Both the position numbers and the translations under genes were made by a program. From positions 1-33,763 of the forward strand of contig CALWDJ010000024.1 of the NCBI GenBank assembly GCA_944376655.1: a stretch of 33,763 nt of DNA, given 5' to 3'. The DNA is from an uncultured Clostridia bacterium (GTDB lineage Bacteria; Bacillota; Clostridia; Oscillospirales; Acutalibacteraceae). Under the pieces are notes generated by a model. It was not told the origin of the DNA, did not search any database, and saw only the letters and a list, made by a program, of their open reading frames with translations. Of the stretch, positions 9,201 through 16,841 are shown piece after piece (positions within the stretch are counted from its first letter, which is position 1; each line of letters opens with the position of its first letter).

Positions 9201-9824
9201 GACAGCAGTGCGGAAATTCCCGAGTCGTGGAAGACTAGGATTGAAACGATCATCGAAACATATAAGCGTCAGGGCGTTTACAATACCATGGCGGGATTCA
9301 TTTTTGAGGAATGCCTTTCGTCGATGACTGTCGAGCAGCATATCGCAGTTACGAAATATCTGCGTGAGACCTATCCCGACAAGCGTGTCTTTGATGTTTT
9401 GCAGTGGTCGGATATTTCTTCGGACAAAATCACTCCGGAATCTTTTGAGTACGTTACCGACATAGCTTATGACTGGTATCATTCGACCGATGCCGAGGCT
9501 CAGCAAACGCTGCTTAGTACCATGCTTGAAAAAGCAGGCAGCCGTTCTGACCTGCGCGTGTGGTTTTTCCCGCTTGCCTGTGAGTTAATGCCTTCAGAGC
9601 CGCTCGGAGCGGAATACGATATAGCGCATATAAATATGTGCTATGATATGCTTAAATCACTGCCTGAGGAACAGCAGGGCGGACTGGTCTTCTATAACTG
9701 GCTCTCGTTTGAGGAAGACGGGCAGCAGATATCAGTCGGAATCGAGGATTTGATTTCAAATCCCGCCTATGCCGCCGTTATAGAGCGTATGGTTGAAATA
9801 TCAAAAGAAATATTAAACAAATAA
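6279..9824 (+). CDS. Secreted multimodular protein: four beta-sandwich-like modules, dockerin, GHx domain (copy B)
   Basis: The 1181-residue product begins with a cleavable signal peptide (after about residue 33). Four related modules of about 190 residues follow (roughly 38-225, 235-425, 434-635, 648-825). Each ends in an aromatic-rich strand such as YYGDMRVW, and they resemble carbohydrate-binding modules. Residues about 846-905 form a type I dockerin-like unit: the first repeat, GDVNNDGVTDLLDLIRAKKYL, has the calcium loop, while the second lacks the acidic ligands. The C-terminal 265 residues are a GHx domain matching the 3299 lipoprotein, with YVTDIAYDWY (D1065) and RVWFFP; here the FDEP motif reads FEEC (E1010, E1011). 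ATG 6279 follows AAAGGAAAG; longer starts would precede the signal peptide. Likely role: a surface-attached or cohesin-docked glycan-binding enzyme. Module boundaries are estimates. Confidence 0.78.
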   Translation: MKNMKIFRRWLSLILSVALLVSAVPSLFASAAADGQDTTVLFDGTYMGWFTGTDNNSYTVRIGTPGILEGKDVLRITAQEYKEGWNELYLNSKTFSESGITDTSSLKTISFFVKTDENMGALSLKLSDVKNDRNPYEAVLKTGKYYLLNTESNYVTAAMLNDGYVNIPGGFTGYVVYDLTTCDQAQVTALMNLDFGSMRLWFPSASENELDTSWYFGELAVSVKDAVTFMADYTSVSAVSYRIHSGDKVENWDGSVQSATGVDGILDGQKVVSLTFTQGGWKHVYTGGLSLSQAGVNAGDVKGMSVFIKTDEKYDQSIRFSNCKESAAQYDYANSPVILYDINSGVVLKLTSNGSGCVTIPAGFTGYMIYDFVNADSTIVNNILTGNGGFSPLRFSADLGNISEPQTLYFGDMRVWTAGNTSQMLGIFAAESGTGAVSYRIHSGDKTGTVWDSPVKQTAETGVEGVLDGQKVVKLTFKDFGWLQHYTGGLSLTAAGIAADDVKAISVFIKVDEKYDQNIRFGNYSGSGPNAWKEFNYINSPVILYDINSGAVLNLTSNGSGCVTVPAGFTGYMIYDLRNEKANAEAVENLLTKNDGLSPLRFGAVFDKKEDQTFEDQTFYYGDMRVWTVGDGMSAAAALGADLEAYNSDSITVLDMEGTGTYNYTKAPIAFNTETVDGVSPDGTALKLTEAGSENPYPLAWHDFPEVANLSEMKAISFWVKAPGGLPDTNFHFCGEGYGFTGTVTTVNTATGEVGVKYEQTKLSLPAGFEGYVIFDLETAVFNKTYGGDAGTYTWQTLVGDRKNSALGFYYHPENFRGGVLYLDSFTYHTDADAAAETLSSASLAGDVNNDGVTDLLDLIRAKKYLAGTEETINYFNAKFTYEIGYSIADLAALRKLLLGQETAQPEGVYVPAALNKTGAAIFHMTVDEWNYSGSDVSEELFINNYGTYDSVDLKAIKLKGGVSWLQLSTPAFADSSAEIPESWKTRIETIIETYKRQGVYNTMAGFIFEECLSSMTVEQHIAVTKYLRETYPDKRVFDVLQWSDISSDKITPESFEYVTDIAYDWYHSTDAEAQQTLLSTMLEKAGSRSDLRVWFFPLACELMPSEPLGAEYDIAHINMCYDMLKSLPEEQQGGLVFYNWLSFEEDGQQISVGIEDLISNPAYAAVIERMVEISKEILNK
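6989..7615 (+). repeat. Intragenic tandem module duplication (33-bp identical segments)
   Basis: A 33-bp segment at 6989-7021 recurs exactly at 7583-7615, a period of 594 bp or 198 codons. A second shared stretch at 7073-7095 recurs at 7676-7698, 603 bp apart, so the later copy gained three codons between the two. The segments begin modules 2 and 3 of the secreted protein. DNA-level identity suggests a fairly recent duplication or ongoing gene conversion. Confidence 0.85.
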
Positions 9825-9844
9825 AAAATATCCGATACCGCTTT

Positions 9845-9942
9845 TGCCGGCGTCATTTACTGGACGCCGGCAGGGCGGCGGGATAAACCGGCGGCTGTAT
9901 CCGCCCGTGGCGCATTGCTTTTTCGTAATGCGTTAAGGGCGG
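9845..9942 (+). promoter_or_regulatory. GC-rich cluster of hairpins between two surface-protein genes
   Basis: Three inverted repeats lie in the 181-bp gap. Hairpin A has a perfect 10-bp stem, TGCCGGCGTC/GACGCCGGCA (9845-9854, 9863-9872). Hairpin B pairs GGATA (9881-9885) with TATCC (9898-9902), with GGGC/GCCC outside it. Hairpin C pairs CCGCCC (9901-9906) with GGGCGG (9937-9942), enclosing CGCATT/AATGCG (9911-9916, 9927-9932). B and C share bases and exclude each other. None is followed by a T run, so simple termination is unlikely. Attenuation, RNA stabilisation or processing are possible. Confidence 0.5.
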
Positions 9943-10005
9943 CGGCAGCGGTCTGTATGACAGTCGCGTTCTTAATGTTTTTGCTTTAAATACAGGAGGT
10001 AAGGC

Positions 10006-13000
10006 ATGAAAACATCATTTTTCAAATTAAAATTCAGGCACATCGTTGTGTATATCGTTACACTTGCGGTCGTTTTATCAACGGTAAGCGTCGGCTTCGG
10101 CGTACTTGCTGATGAGCCGGTCTATCACCGGCTGCACGCGGGTGACACAGTCGGAGACGTATGGGATTCCGGCAAACAGACAGTTGTGCCAGGTGTAGAG
10201 AATATTTTAGGCGGCCAGACGGTCAACAGAGTAACAGTTACAGCCTCCGGATGGGCACAGCACATAAGCAATTCACAAAGTCTTACAGCCGCCGGAATAT
10301 CAGCGGAAAGCGTCAAGACACTTTCTATTTTTGTAAAGTCGGACGATAGCTCCACAATATTTTTCCGTGCTATGAACCGCTCTGAGGGCGGAGATTACGC
10401 GTATCAGGAATTTAAAGTTACGAACGCGCCCGTATTGCTTTTCGATATAAATAAAAATACTGTTCTTGAAACTTCCACAGACGGCGGCGGCTGCATAAGC
10501 ATAGCGCCCGGATTTTACGGATACATTATATTTGATTTTGAGGGAAGCGACCCTAATCAGGTAACTGATATGCTCACAAAGAACGACGGTCTTTCTCCTT
10601 TGATGATAAGCCTTGATGTCAGGGAATATATAAACGAGATTACCTATTACTACGGCGATATACGCGTCTGGGAATGCGGAACGCAGCAGGCAAAGAAAGC
10701 GCTTTCAGATGAGTATTATTCTTCGAACATATCGGCGCCTGTCGCCGACCCCGACAGCGGCTATGTGAACGCAGGCGATACGGTCACTCTGACCGCTGAG
10801 GACGGCGCGGATATTTATTATACCATAAATACCGAGACTTCCGACCGCGAACCGGCTGTTGTGTTTGACGGTTCGAACGGAGTATCATGGTACGACGGTA
10901 ATAGTTTTGATCTTTCCTATGAAGACGGCGCTTTAGGCGACGGACCTGCCGCGGTATTTACACCGAAAAAGGCTTCATATTCCAATATCTCTATGAATAC
11001 CTCTGCCGGCGCCGAGCCTGTATCGAGAGTTCAGGCTATTACCGTGCGCCTGAAGGTCTCGGATTTCGGCGGGGAAGGAGTCAGTCTGTCACCCTGTATA
11101 AATCATGAGGGATCATATTGGAACGGCACGATTTACGCGGTAGATTCTGACGGAACTGTAACTTCCTTTAACTCTTCGCTTAAACTCAATGATTTTGACG
11201 GAATACTTATTTTCCCGATTAGCTCTTCTACCGAGATTTCTGTTCGGTATTCCGCGACAAAGCTTAAATGGAACGAGTTTATGCAGCAGTACGGAGGACT
11301 TCAGAATATTCAGTTCCTTACTACTGTTCCTGAAAGCGATAATTTCGAAGACGCAATGCTGATTTTTGACAGCTTTACCCTTAATTATGATGCCGCGGCG
11401 CTCATGGAAGAAAAAGCTCCGGATATTGATTTTTCATGGTACACGCCATTTGTTGAAGTTGAGTATCCGGATCAAAATTCCACAAAATATAGCGAACCTA
11501 TAACCGTTGACCGCGATATGACAATCTGCGCCGTAGCTTACAGCGGCGGGAAGAAGAGCATTCCCGTTTCTTTCAGCTACTGGCTGATAGACCCGGACGC
11601 TCCCAATCTGACGCCGCTTAACGACGGCAACGATATATCCCAGACTGATGCTACGGCTAAAGTAAAGGTTGAAATTATAAATGATGCCTCACCTGACGGG
11701 GAAGCGTACTCCGTAATGGGTAACGGAATGAGCGGCAGCGGATATGTTGAATTCAAAACAAAGGTCTATCATTCGTCGCTGGTGCTCAACAATGAGGCGT
11801 TTACCTTCTGGGTATCAATTCCCGGAAATATGAATTATACATTCTCGCCGCGTATTACGACCGAGGCAAATGAGTTTACCGGCACAATGCTCACTTACAG
11901 CACCTCAACAGGTGAGTTTAAAACATATAATCTGGCTGACGGAGTTACGCTGAGCGGATTCGAAGGCTATGTAATACTTAAATTTGACGATAACGCAAAG
12001 GTGAACAACAGCAGCAGAGAATATACGTGGGAAGAGTTTGTAAAGGAAGTAGGCTTCAATTCATTTATCCTTTACAATCAGAACGCGGAGACCGACAGCC
12101 GGTTGTTCGTTATAGACGATTTTGCCTTTGTTACCGATCTTGACGAATATCTTGCCGAGCTTGAGGAAACCGAGCTTCGTCCGGCACTGCCGTATGCCGG
12201 CATCGTCGGCGGAGAGCATGTCGCCGGAACCAACGTCCCTGTCTACGCCGAAACCGGAACAGAGATATACTATACTCTTGACGGCACTACGCCTACAACC
12301 GACAGTATAAGATATGTGCCGATAGGAATGGGCGGAAATGTTGCGGATACATCGCCGATAAACATTAACGAGGATATGACGCTCAAAGCGATAGCTGTCA
12401 AAAACGGGGTATCAAGCCGCATAATAACCTACACATACGCGGTCGAGATACCTTATACCGGTCCTGATACGGTAATTCTGAACGACGGTTCAGGCGAGGG
12501 CAGCAATACCTTCAGCTGGGTTGACACCAATACATGGAATACAACCATTGAAACTGAGAATCTTCCCGACGCTCCCGGCTTTAAGATGGAATACATAGCC
12601 GATGAGTTAAAAGCGACGGCGAATTTCTTTAACGGCAGCTTCAGCCAGTTAGAAAAGCCGTATAAGCTCGAGGCGCTCAGCTTTTACGCCAAAATTCCCG
12701 ATTACGGCGAGGCGCACCACGTTCAGATCGGACTTTATCTTAACGGTGAGTCTACGGGAATAAGAACCAAAATCTATGCTGTGAGTAACAAAGGCAAGGT
12801 ACAGGTGTTTGAAAAAACCCAGAACCTTAAACTCTCAAATTTTGAAGGTGTCATCATTGTTACTCTTGAGGGTGAGGACGCGGTCACACTTGACTGGGGA
12901 GCGAAGTCCATGTCGTGGAACGATTATATGAGAGAAAACACCTTCAATAATATAGGCTTTTATATTTCTTTCGGTGCCGAAATCGACGCGGTAAAGGGAA

Positions 13001-13860
13001 GCAGTCTGTATTTCGATTCTCTAAAAGCCCACTATGATCTCCAGAAGCTGATGACCGACTACAACATAGAAGGTTTGCTCGCTAAATACGATGTGGCTAC
13101 ATTTGAAAACGCTAATATGATAGTCGCGAACGATTGCAGCGGAAATACTACAAACGGCGCGTTTTCCGCGATAAGCGAAGGTCTTACTGTCGATAAATCT
13201 GATGTTTCGGCGGACGACCGCTGCATAAAGCTCACATTCGGCAAGCAGGATGGCGTGCTGAACTTTATAAACTACTGTACTTCAGATGACGCGCTTGCGG
13301 GAGACGGCTTTACATTCTGGGCAGAGCTGCCTGATAATACTCCTTCAGTCACGCTTAACCTTACGGCTGTGGACTCCGCAAACAACGGCACGGAGCATTA
13401 TTACTATTCCGATACAGCACGCTATTATCTGATAGACCGTGACGGCGTAATAAGCCGGAAAGAGGGTAGTCTGACGCTTCCGTCAGGTTTCCGAGGCTGG
13501 ATAATACTTCCGGGCAGCAGCTTTTTCCTTGACAGCGAAAAGAGTGTATTTGATAACGGTCTTATTGATTATAATGCTATCAGCGATATTGAGCTTACGG
13601 TTTATAATACCGACGGCAAATTGGAAAACAAAAATATGTATATTGATGACATTTGCTTCTATATGAATTTTGATAAACTTGTGAAGAGCAGAGCGCTGCG
13701 CTGGGACGGGCAGAGCATATCGGAGCTTCCGGACAATGACTCCGGAAATATTCCGGTTGCCGGTGAGAATACCGCTCCTCTTTATGCTACTTCGGCGGCT
13801 GTATTTATTTCCGCCTGCGCGTTGGTACTGTTAGGGTACGGGCTTAAAAGGAAGCTGTAA
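10006..13860 (+). CDS. Large surface protein with repeated carbohydrate-binding-like and chitobiase-C-type modules
   Basis: The 1284-residue exported protein has no recognised catalytic domain. A signal peptide (residues 1 to about 36) is followed by a module (about 40-230) closely related to modules 2 and 3 of the preceding gene product, sharing the start pattern HAGD-V-DVWDS and the end YYYGDIRVW. Further beta-sandwich-like modules lie at about 282-464, 553-712, 822-1009 and 1038-1235. CHB_HEX_C-type segments (IYYTLDGTTPTT, then LKAIAVKNG) occur around 737-812. The earlier one appears split, half at 240-280 and half at 485-525. The C terminus has IPVAG (1249-1253), a hydrophobic helix and KRKL, resembling a sortase signal. 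A strong AGGAGGT precedes ATG 10006. Likely role: holding a glycan at the cell surface for neighbouring enzymes and transporters (inference). Confidence 0.75.
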   Translation: MKTSFFKLKFRHIVVYIVTLAVVLSTVSVGFGVLADEPVYHRLHAGDTVGDVWDSGKQTVVPGVENILGGQTVNRVTVTASGWAQHISNSQSLTAAGISAESVKTLSIFVKSDDSSTIFFRAMNRSEGGDYAYQEFKVTNAPVLLFDINKNTVLETSTDGGGCISIAPGFYGYIIFDFEGSDPNQVTDMLTKNDGLSPLMISLDVREYINEITYYYGDIRVWECGTQQAKKALSDEYYSSNISAPVADPDSGYVNAGDTVTLTAEDGADIYYTINTETSDREPAVVFDGSNGVSWYDGNSFDLSYEDGALGDGPAAVFTPKKASYSNISMNTSAGAEPVSRVQAITVRLKVSDFGGEGVSLSPCINHEGSYWNGTIYAVDSDGTVTSFNSSLKLNDFDGILIFPISSSTEISVRYSATKLKWNEFMQQYGGLQNIQFLTTVPESDNFEDAMLIFDSFTLNYDAAALMEEKAPDIDFSWYTPFVEVEYPDQNSTKYSEPITVDRDMTICAVAYSGGKKSIPVSFSYWLIDPDAPNLTPLNDGNDISQTDATAKVKVEIINDASPDGEAYSVMGNGMSGSGYVEFKTKVYHSSLVLNNEAFTFWVSIPGNMNYTFSPRITTEANEFTGTMLTYSTSTGEFKTYNLADGVTLSGFEGYVILKFDDNAKVNNSSREYTWEEFVKEVGFNSFILYNQNAETDSRLFVIDDFAFVTDLDEYLAELEETELRPALPYAGIVGGEHVAGTNVPVYAETGTEIYYTLDGTTPTTDSIRYVPIGMGGNVADTSPININEDMTLKAIAVKNGVSSRIITYTYAVEIPYTGPDTVILNDGSGEGSNTFSWVDTNTWNTTIETENLPDAPGFKMEYIADELKATANFFNGSFSQLEKPYKLEALSFYAKIPDYGEAHHVQIGLYLNGESTGIRTKIYAVSNKGKVQVFEKTQNLKLSNFEGVIIVTLEGEDAVTLDWGAKSMSWNDYMRENTFNNIGFYISFGAEIDAVKGSSLYFDSLKAHYDLQKLMTDYNIEGLLAKYDVATFENANMIVANDCSGNTTNGAFSAISEGLTVDKSDVSADDRCIKLTFGKQDGVLNFINYCTSDDALAGDGFTFWAELPDNTPSVTLNLTAVDSANNGTEHYYYSDTARYYLIDRDGVISRKEGSLTLPSGFRGWIILPGSSFFLDSEKSVFDNGLIDYNAISDIELTVYNTDGKLENKNMYIDDICFYMNFDKLVKSRALRWDGQSISELPDNDSGNIPVAGENTAPLYATSAAVFISACALVLLGYGLKRKL

Positions 13861-13866
13861 TTTTGC

Positions 13867-13898
13867 GCGCCGCACATAATTTCAACTATGTGCGGCGC
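13867..13898 (+). terminator. Perfect 12-bp hairpin after the surface-protein gene
   Basis: GCGCCGCACATA (13867-13878) pairs fully with TATGTGCGGCGC (13887-13898) around an 8-nt loop, starting 7 nt after the stop codon. The following bases TGTTAGTTTTAGG form only a weak, interrupted T tract. It may be a partial terminator that lowers expression of the transporter genes relative to the surface proteins, or a 3'-end stabiliser. Confidence 0.55.
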
Positions 13899-13942
13899 TG
13901 TTAGTTTTAGGCAGATCTATTTTTTCTGAAAGGAACGGATAT

Positions 13943-16831
13943 ATGAAAAATTCTGCTGTAAAATTTATATCCTGCGCGGCGGCTGCGGCGATGATTTTAA
14001 GTTCGCTGCCGCGGGTATATGCAAAAACTCTCGCTGAAAAATTAGAATATGAAGACGACGCTTCGGTTTCGGATATTCTGTTTGACACATATTATTACAG
14101 TGATTATATTGAGGATAACGCCGGATACGGAAGTGTTTCAGGCGCAAGAGCTGATATAGATATAACCGCTTTTGTTTCTGAGGGTGAGAAACCAGAAATT
14201 CGGGAGGACGCCGAAAAGGGAAAGTGTGTTTACTGGGGCGAAAACTGTTCAGCGCTCAGCTTTGAGGTTGAGATCCCGGAAAAAGGCTTTTATGAAATGC
14301 ATATTGAATATTTCGCTGCTGACGGTAATCTGCAGAATATTTCAAGGGGAATAAAAATTGACGGAGATTATCCGTTTGAGGAATCAAAGAATATATTTCT
14401 GCGCCGGTTTTACAAGGATTCAGGCGAGCCGCTTACTAACAGCCTCGGAGATGAGGTTATGCCGTCGCAGAACGAGATAAAGAAATGGACCGACACAGCG
14501 GTTTACGATAATCAGGGACTTTATTCCGAACCGCTCCGCTTCGCGCTGGATAAGGGTAAGCACACGGTTACTTTTCTTTACATAAATCAGCCTGTGCTCA
14601 TTTCCGCTGTGTATTTTACGGCTCCCGAAGATATTCCGGAATACTCTGAAGTATTGAAAGAATACGAGGAAAACGGTTATAAAAACGCGGAGGATAAAAT
14701 GGAGTTTGAAGCGGAGGATTTCGATCACGTTGACAGTAAAACAGCTTCCTCTATTCTGATAGGCTCTGATTCCGACGAGACCATAACTCCTAAATCGGTG
14801 ACTAAAAAGCGCTACAATTATATCGGCGGCTCATCATGGGGCTCGGGCGGCGATTCCATAACATGGAATTTTACCGTTAAAGAGTCTGGACTATATAAGC
14901 TGGCTTTAAGAACGGTACAGAACGCCAACAGCGGAATGCCGTCCTTCAGGAAAATCGAGATAGACGGGAAGGTGCCTTTTGCCGAGCTTTGCGAATACCG
15001 CTTTGAATATTCGTCCGCATGGTCTACCAATGAAATTTCAGACGGTGATGAGCCGTATCTCTTTTACCTTGACGAGGGGGAGCATACCCTTACCATGACT
15101 GCCCAGAACGGCGGTATGACGGAAATAATAGAAAAAATATCCGAGGCTAATTCCCGTCTTTCAAACTGTTATCAGAATATAGTTATGGTAACAGGGCAGT
15201 CTCCCGACCTTAATTATGACTATGAGCTGGATAAATCCATATCGTCGCTTTACAGCGATCTTGACGGGGTGGTCGCCTGTCTTGACGACTGTATAACAAT
15301 GCTCAAAGAGATAACGAATGAAACGGCGACGCTTGAGAACAGTATAAAGCAGGTAAAAACCACGTTTGAGGAATACCGTGATGATCCGGATTCGATACCG
15401 GCGGGGCTTTCGGATTTTACAAGCGCGCTTACAAGCATGGGCGACTGGCTGACAACCGCGAAGACCCAGCTTTTATATGTTGATAAAATTATTTTTGTAT
15501 CGCCTGAAACAGAGCTTCCGAATCCTAAGCAGACAATATGGAACCGTATTGTCAATACCGTTATGAACCTTATTATTTCTTATACAAAGGATTATAACGC
15601 GGTAGGCTCTCTCGGTGAAGAGAATGAGGGCGGAAAAGAGCTTGAGGTATGGATCTCAAAAAGCAAGGAATGGGCGGAAACGCTTAAAGAGCTGGCGGAC
15701 AGCGGCTTCGCTATGAAAAACAATGTTAGACTTAAAGTAAATCTGCTGCCTGAAGGCGCTTTTTCCGGTGTCGTGAATACACTGCTGCTATCGATAAACG
15801 CCGGAAACTCGCCTGACGTGGTGCTTAATATGACTCCGAATATGGCGGCGGAATACGCGGTTCGCGGAGCGCTGTACGATATATCATCTTTCTCGGATTT
15901 TGAGGAAACGGCGGATATTACGCTCGAAGAAATGTTCAAGCCTCTTACATACGACGGAAAAGTATACGGATTTCCTGAAACAATGGACTTCAGAGTAATG
16001 TTCTACCGGACAGATATATTTGAGAAGCTGCATATCGATGTGCCTGATACATGGGACGATGTGTATGAGGATATGCTTCCGAAGCTCTACCAGTACAATC
16101 TTCAGATGTATGTCCCCGCCAATTTCTCGATATTCCTCTGGCAGAACGGAGGGCAGTTCTATACCGATGACTGCAAACAGTCGGCGCTTGACAGCGAGGA
16201 AGCTGTCAGAGCGTTTGAACAGTTTATAGGAAATTATAACGATTACGGTTTCCCGTACAACGTCAGTTTTTATAACCGTTTCAGAACAGGTGAGCTGCCG
16301 GTCGGAATAGGCGGACTGTCGGATTATATGTCAATTTCATATGCTGCACCGGAGCTTTCGGGAAAATGGGCAATCGCTCCTATACCGGCGCAGGTCAATG
16401 AGGACGGCACCAAAAACCGTTCGGTCGGCGGACTTATTACTACCGCTTCCATCATTTTACAGGATACTAAAGAACCCGAGCTTGCGTGGGAATTTATCAA
16501 ATGGTGGATGAGCACCGATACACAGGTCGAATATGGACAGAGAATCGAGTCGCTGCTCGGAATTTCCGCCCGCTGGGCTACCGCGAATACCGAGGCGTTC
16601 AGACGTCTGCCTTGGAGCACGGATGATCTCAAGGTAATAAGCTCATGCTGGGACTGGATAAAGGAAAATCCGTATGTTCTCGGCGGATATTTTACAGACC
16701 GCCATATAAACAATGCCATAGCCCGCTGTATAACCGGCGGGGAGACTCCGCGAAGCTCGCTTGAGGAAGCGTATGAGCAGATAAATATTGAGCTTGAGCG
16801 CAAACGTGCGGATTTTGGTATAGAGGATTGA
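13943..16831 (+). CDS. Extracellular solute-binding protein fused to two carbohydrate-binding-like domains
   Basis: The 962-residue product combines glycan capture and ABC import. An N-terminal signal ends near VYA-K. Two jelly-roll-like domains follow (about 53-229 and 252-389); both have a core of the type FYEMHIEY or LYKLALRT, then an IKIDG or IEIDG turn, then a phrase of the type LDKGKHTVTF or LDEGEHTLTM, as in galactose-binding-like modules. A Ser/Thr-rich helical linker covers about 391-540. The C-terminal 400 residues are a classical solute-binding domain with YDGKVYGFPETMD, VMFYRTDIFEKL and PDTWDDV. Ordinary sugar-binding proteins have about 420-450 residues, so this is about twice the usual length. 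No lipobox is present, so membrane attachment is unexplained. The stop lies 10 bp before the first permease, with GAGGAG between, showing tight coupling with that pair. Confidence 0.88.
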   Translation: MKNSAVKFISCAAAAAMILSSLPRVYAKTLAEKLEYEDDASVSDILFDTYYYSDYIEDNAGYGSVSGARADIDITAFVSEGEKPEIREDAEKGKCVYWGENCSALSFEVEIPEKGFYEMHIEYFAADGNLQNISRGIKIDGDYPFEESKNIFLRRFYKDSGEPLTNSLGDEVMPSQNEIKKWTDTAVYDNQGLYSEPLRFALDKGKHTVTFLYINQPVLISAVYFTAPEDIPEYSEVLKEYEENGYKNAEDKMEFEAEDFDHVDSKTASSILIGSDSDETITPKSVTKKRYNYIGGSSWGSGGDSITWNFTVKESGLYKLALRTVQNANSGMPSFRKIEIDGKVPFAELCEYRFEYSSAWSTNEISDGDEPYLFYLDEGEHTLTMTAQNGGMTEIIEKISEANSRLSNCYQNIVMVTGQSPDLNYDYELDKSISSLYSDLDGVVACLDDCITMLKEITNETATLENSIKQVKTTFEEYRDDPDSIPAGLSDFTSALTSMGDWLTTAKTQLLYVDKIIFVSPETELPNPKQTIWNRIVNTVMNLIISYTKDYNAVGSLGEENEGGKELEVWISKSKEWAETLKELADSGFAMKNNVRLKVNLLPEGAFSGVVNTLLLSINAGNSPDVVLNMTPNMAAEYAVRGALYDISSFSDFEETADITLEEMFKPLTYDGKVYGFPETMDFRVMFYRTDIFEKLHIDVPDTWDDVYEDMLPKLYQYNLQMYVPANFSIFLWQNGGQFYTDDCKQSALDSEEAVRAFEQFIGNYNDYGFPYNVSFYNRFRTGELPVGIGGLSDYMSISYAAPELSGKWAIAPIPAQVNEDGTKNRSVGGLITTASIILQDTKEPELAWEFIKWWMSTDTQVEYGQRIESLLGISARWATANTEAFRRLPWSTDDLKVISSCWDWIKENPYVLGGYFTDRHINNAIARCITGGETPRSSLEEAYEQINIELERKRADFGIED

Positions 16832-16841
16832 GGAGAAGAAA

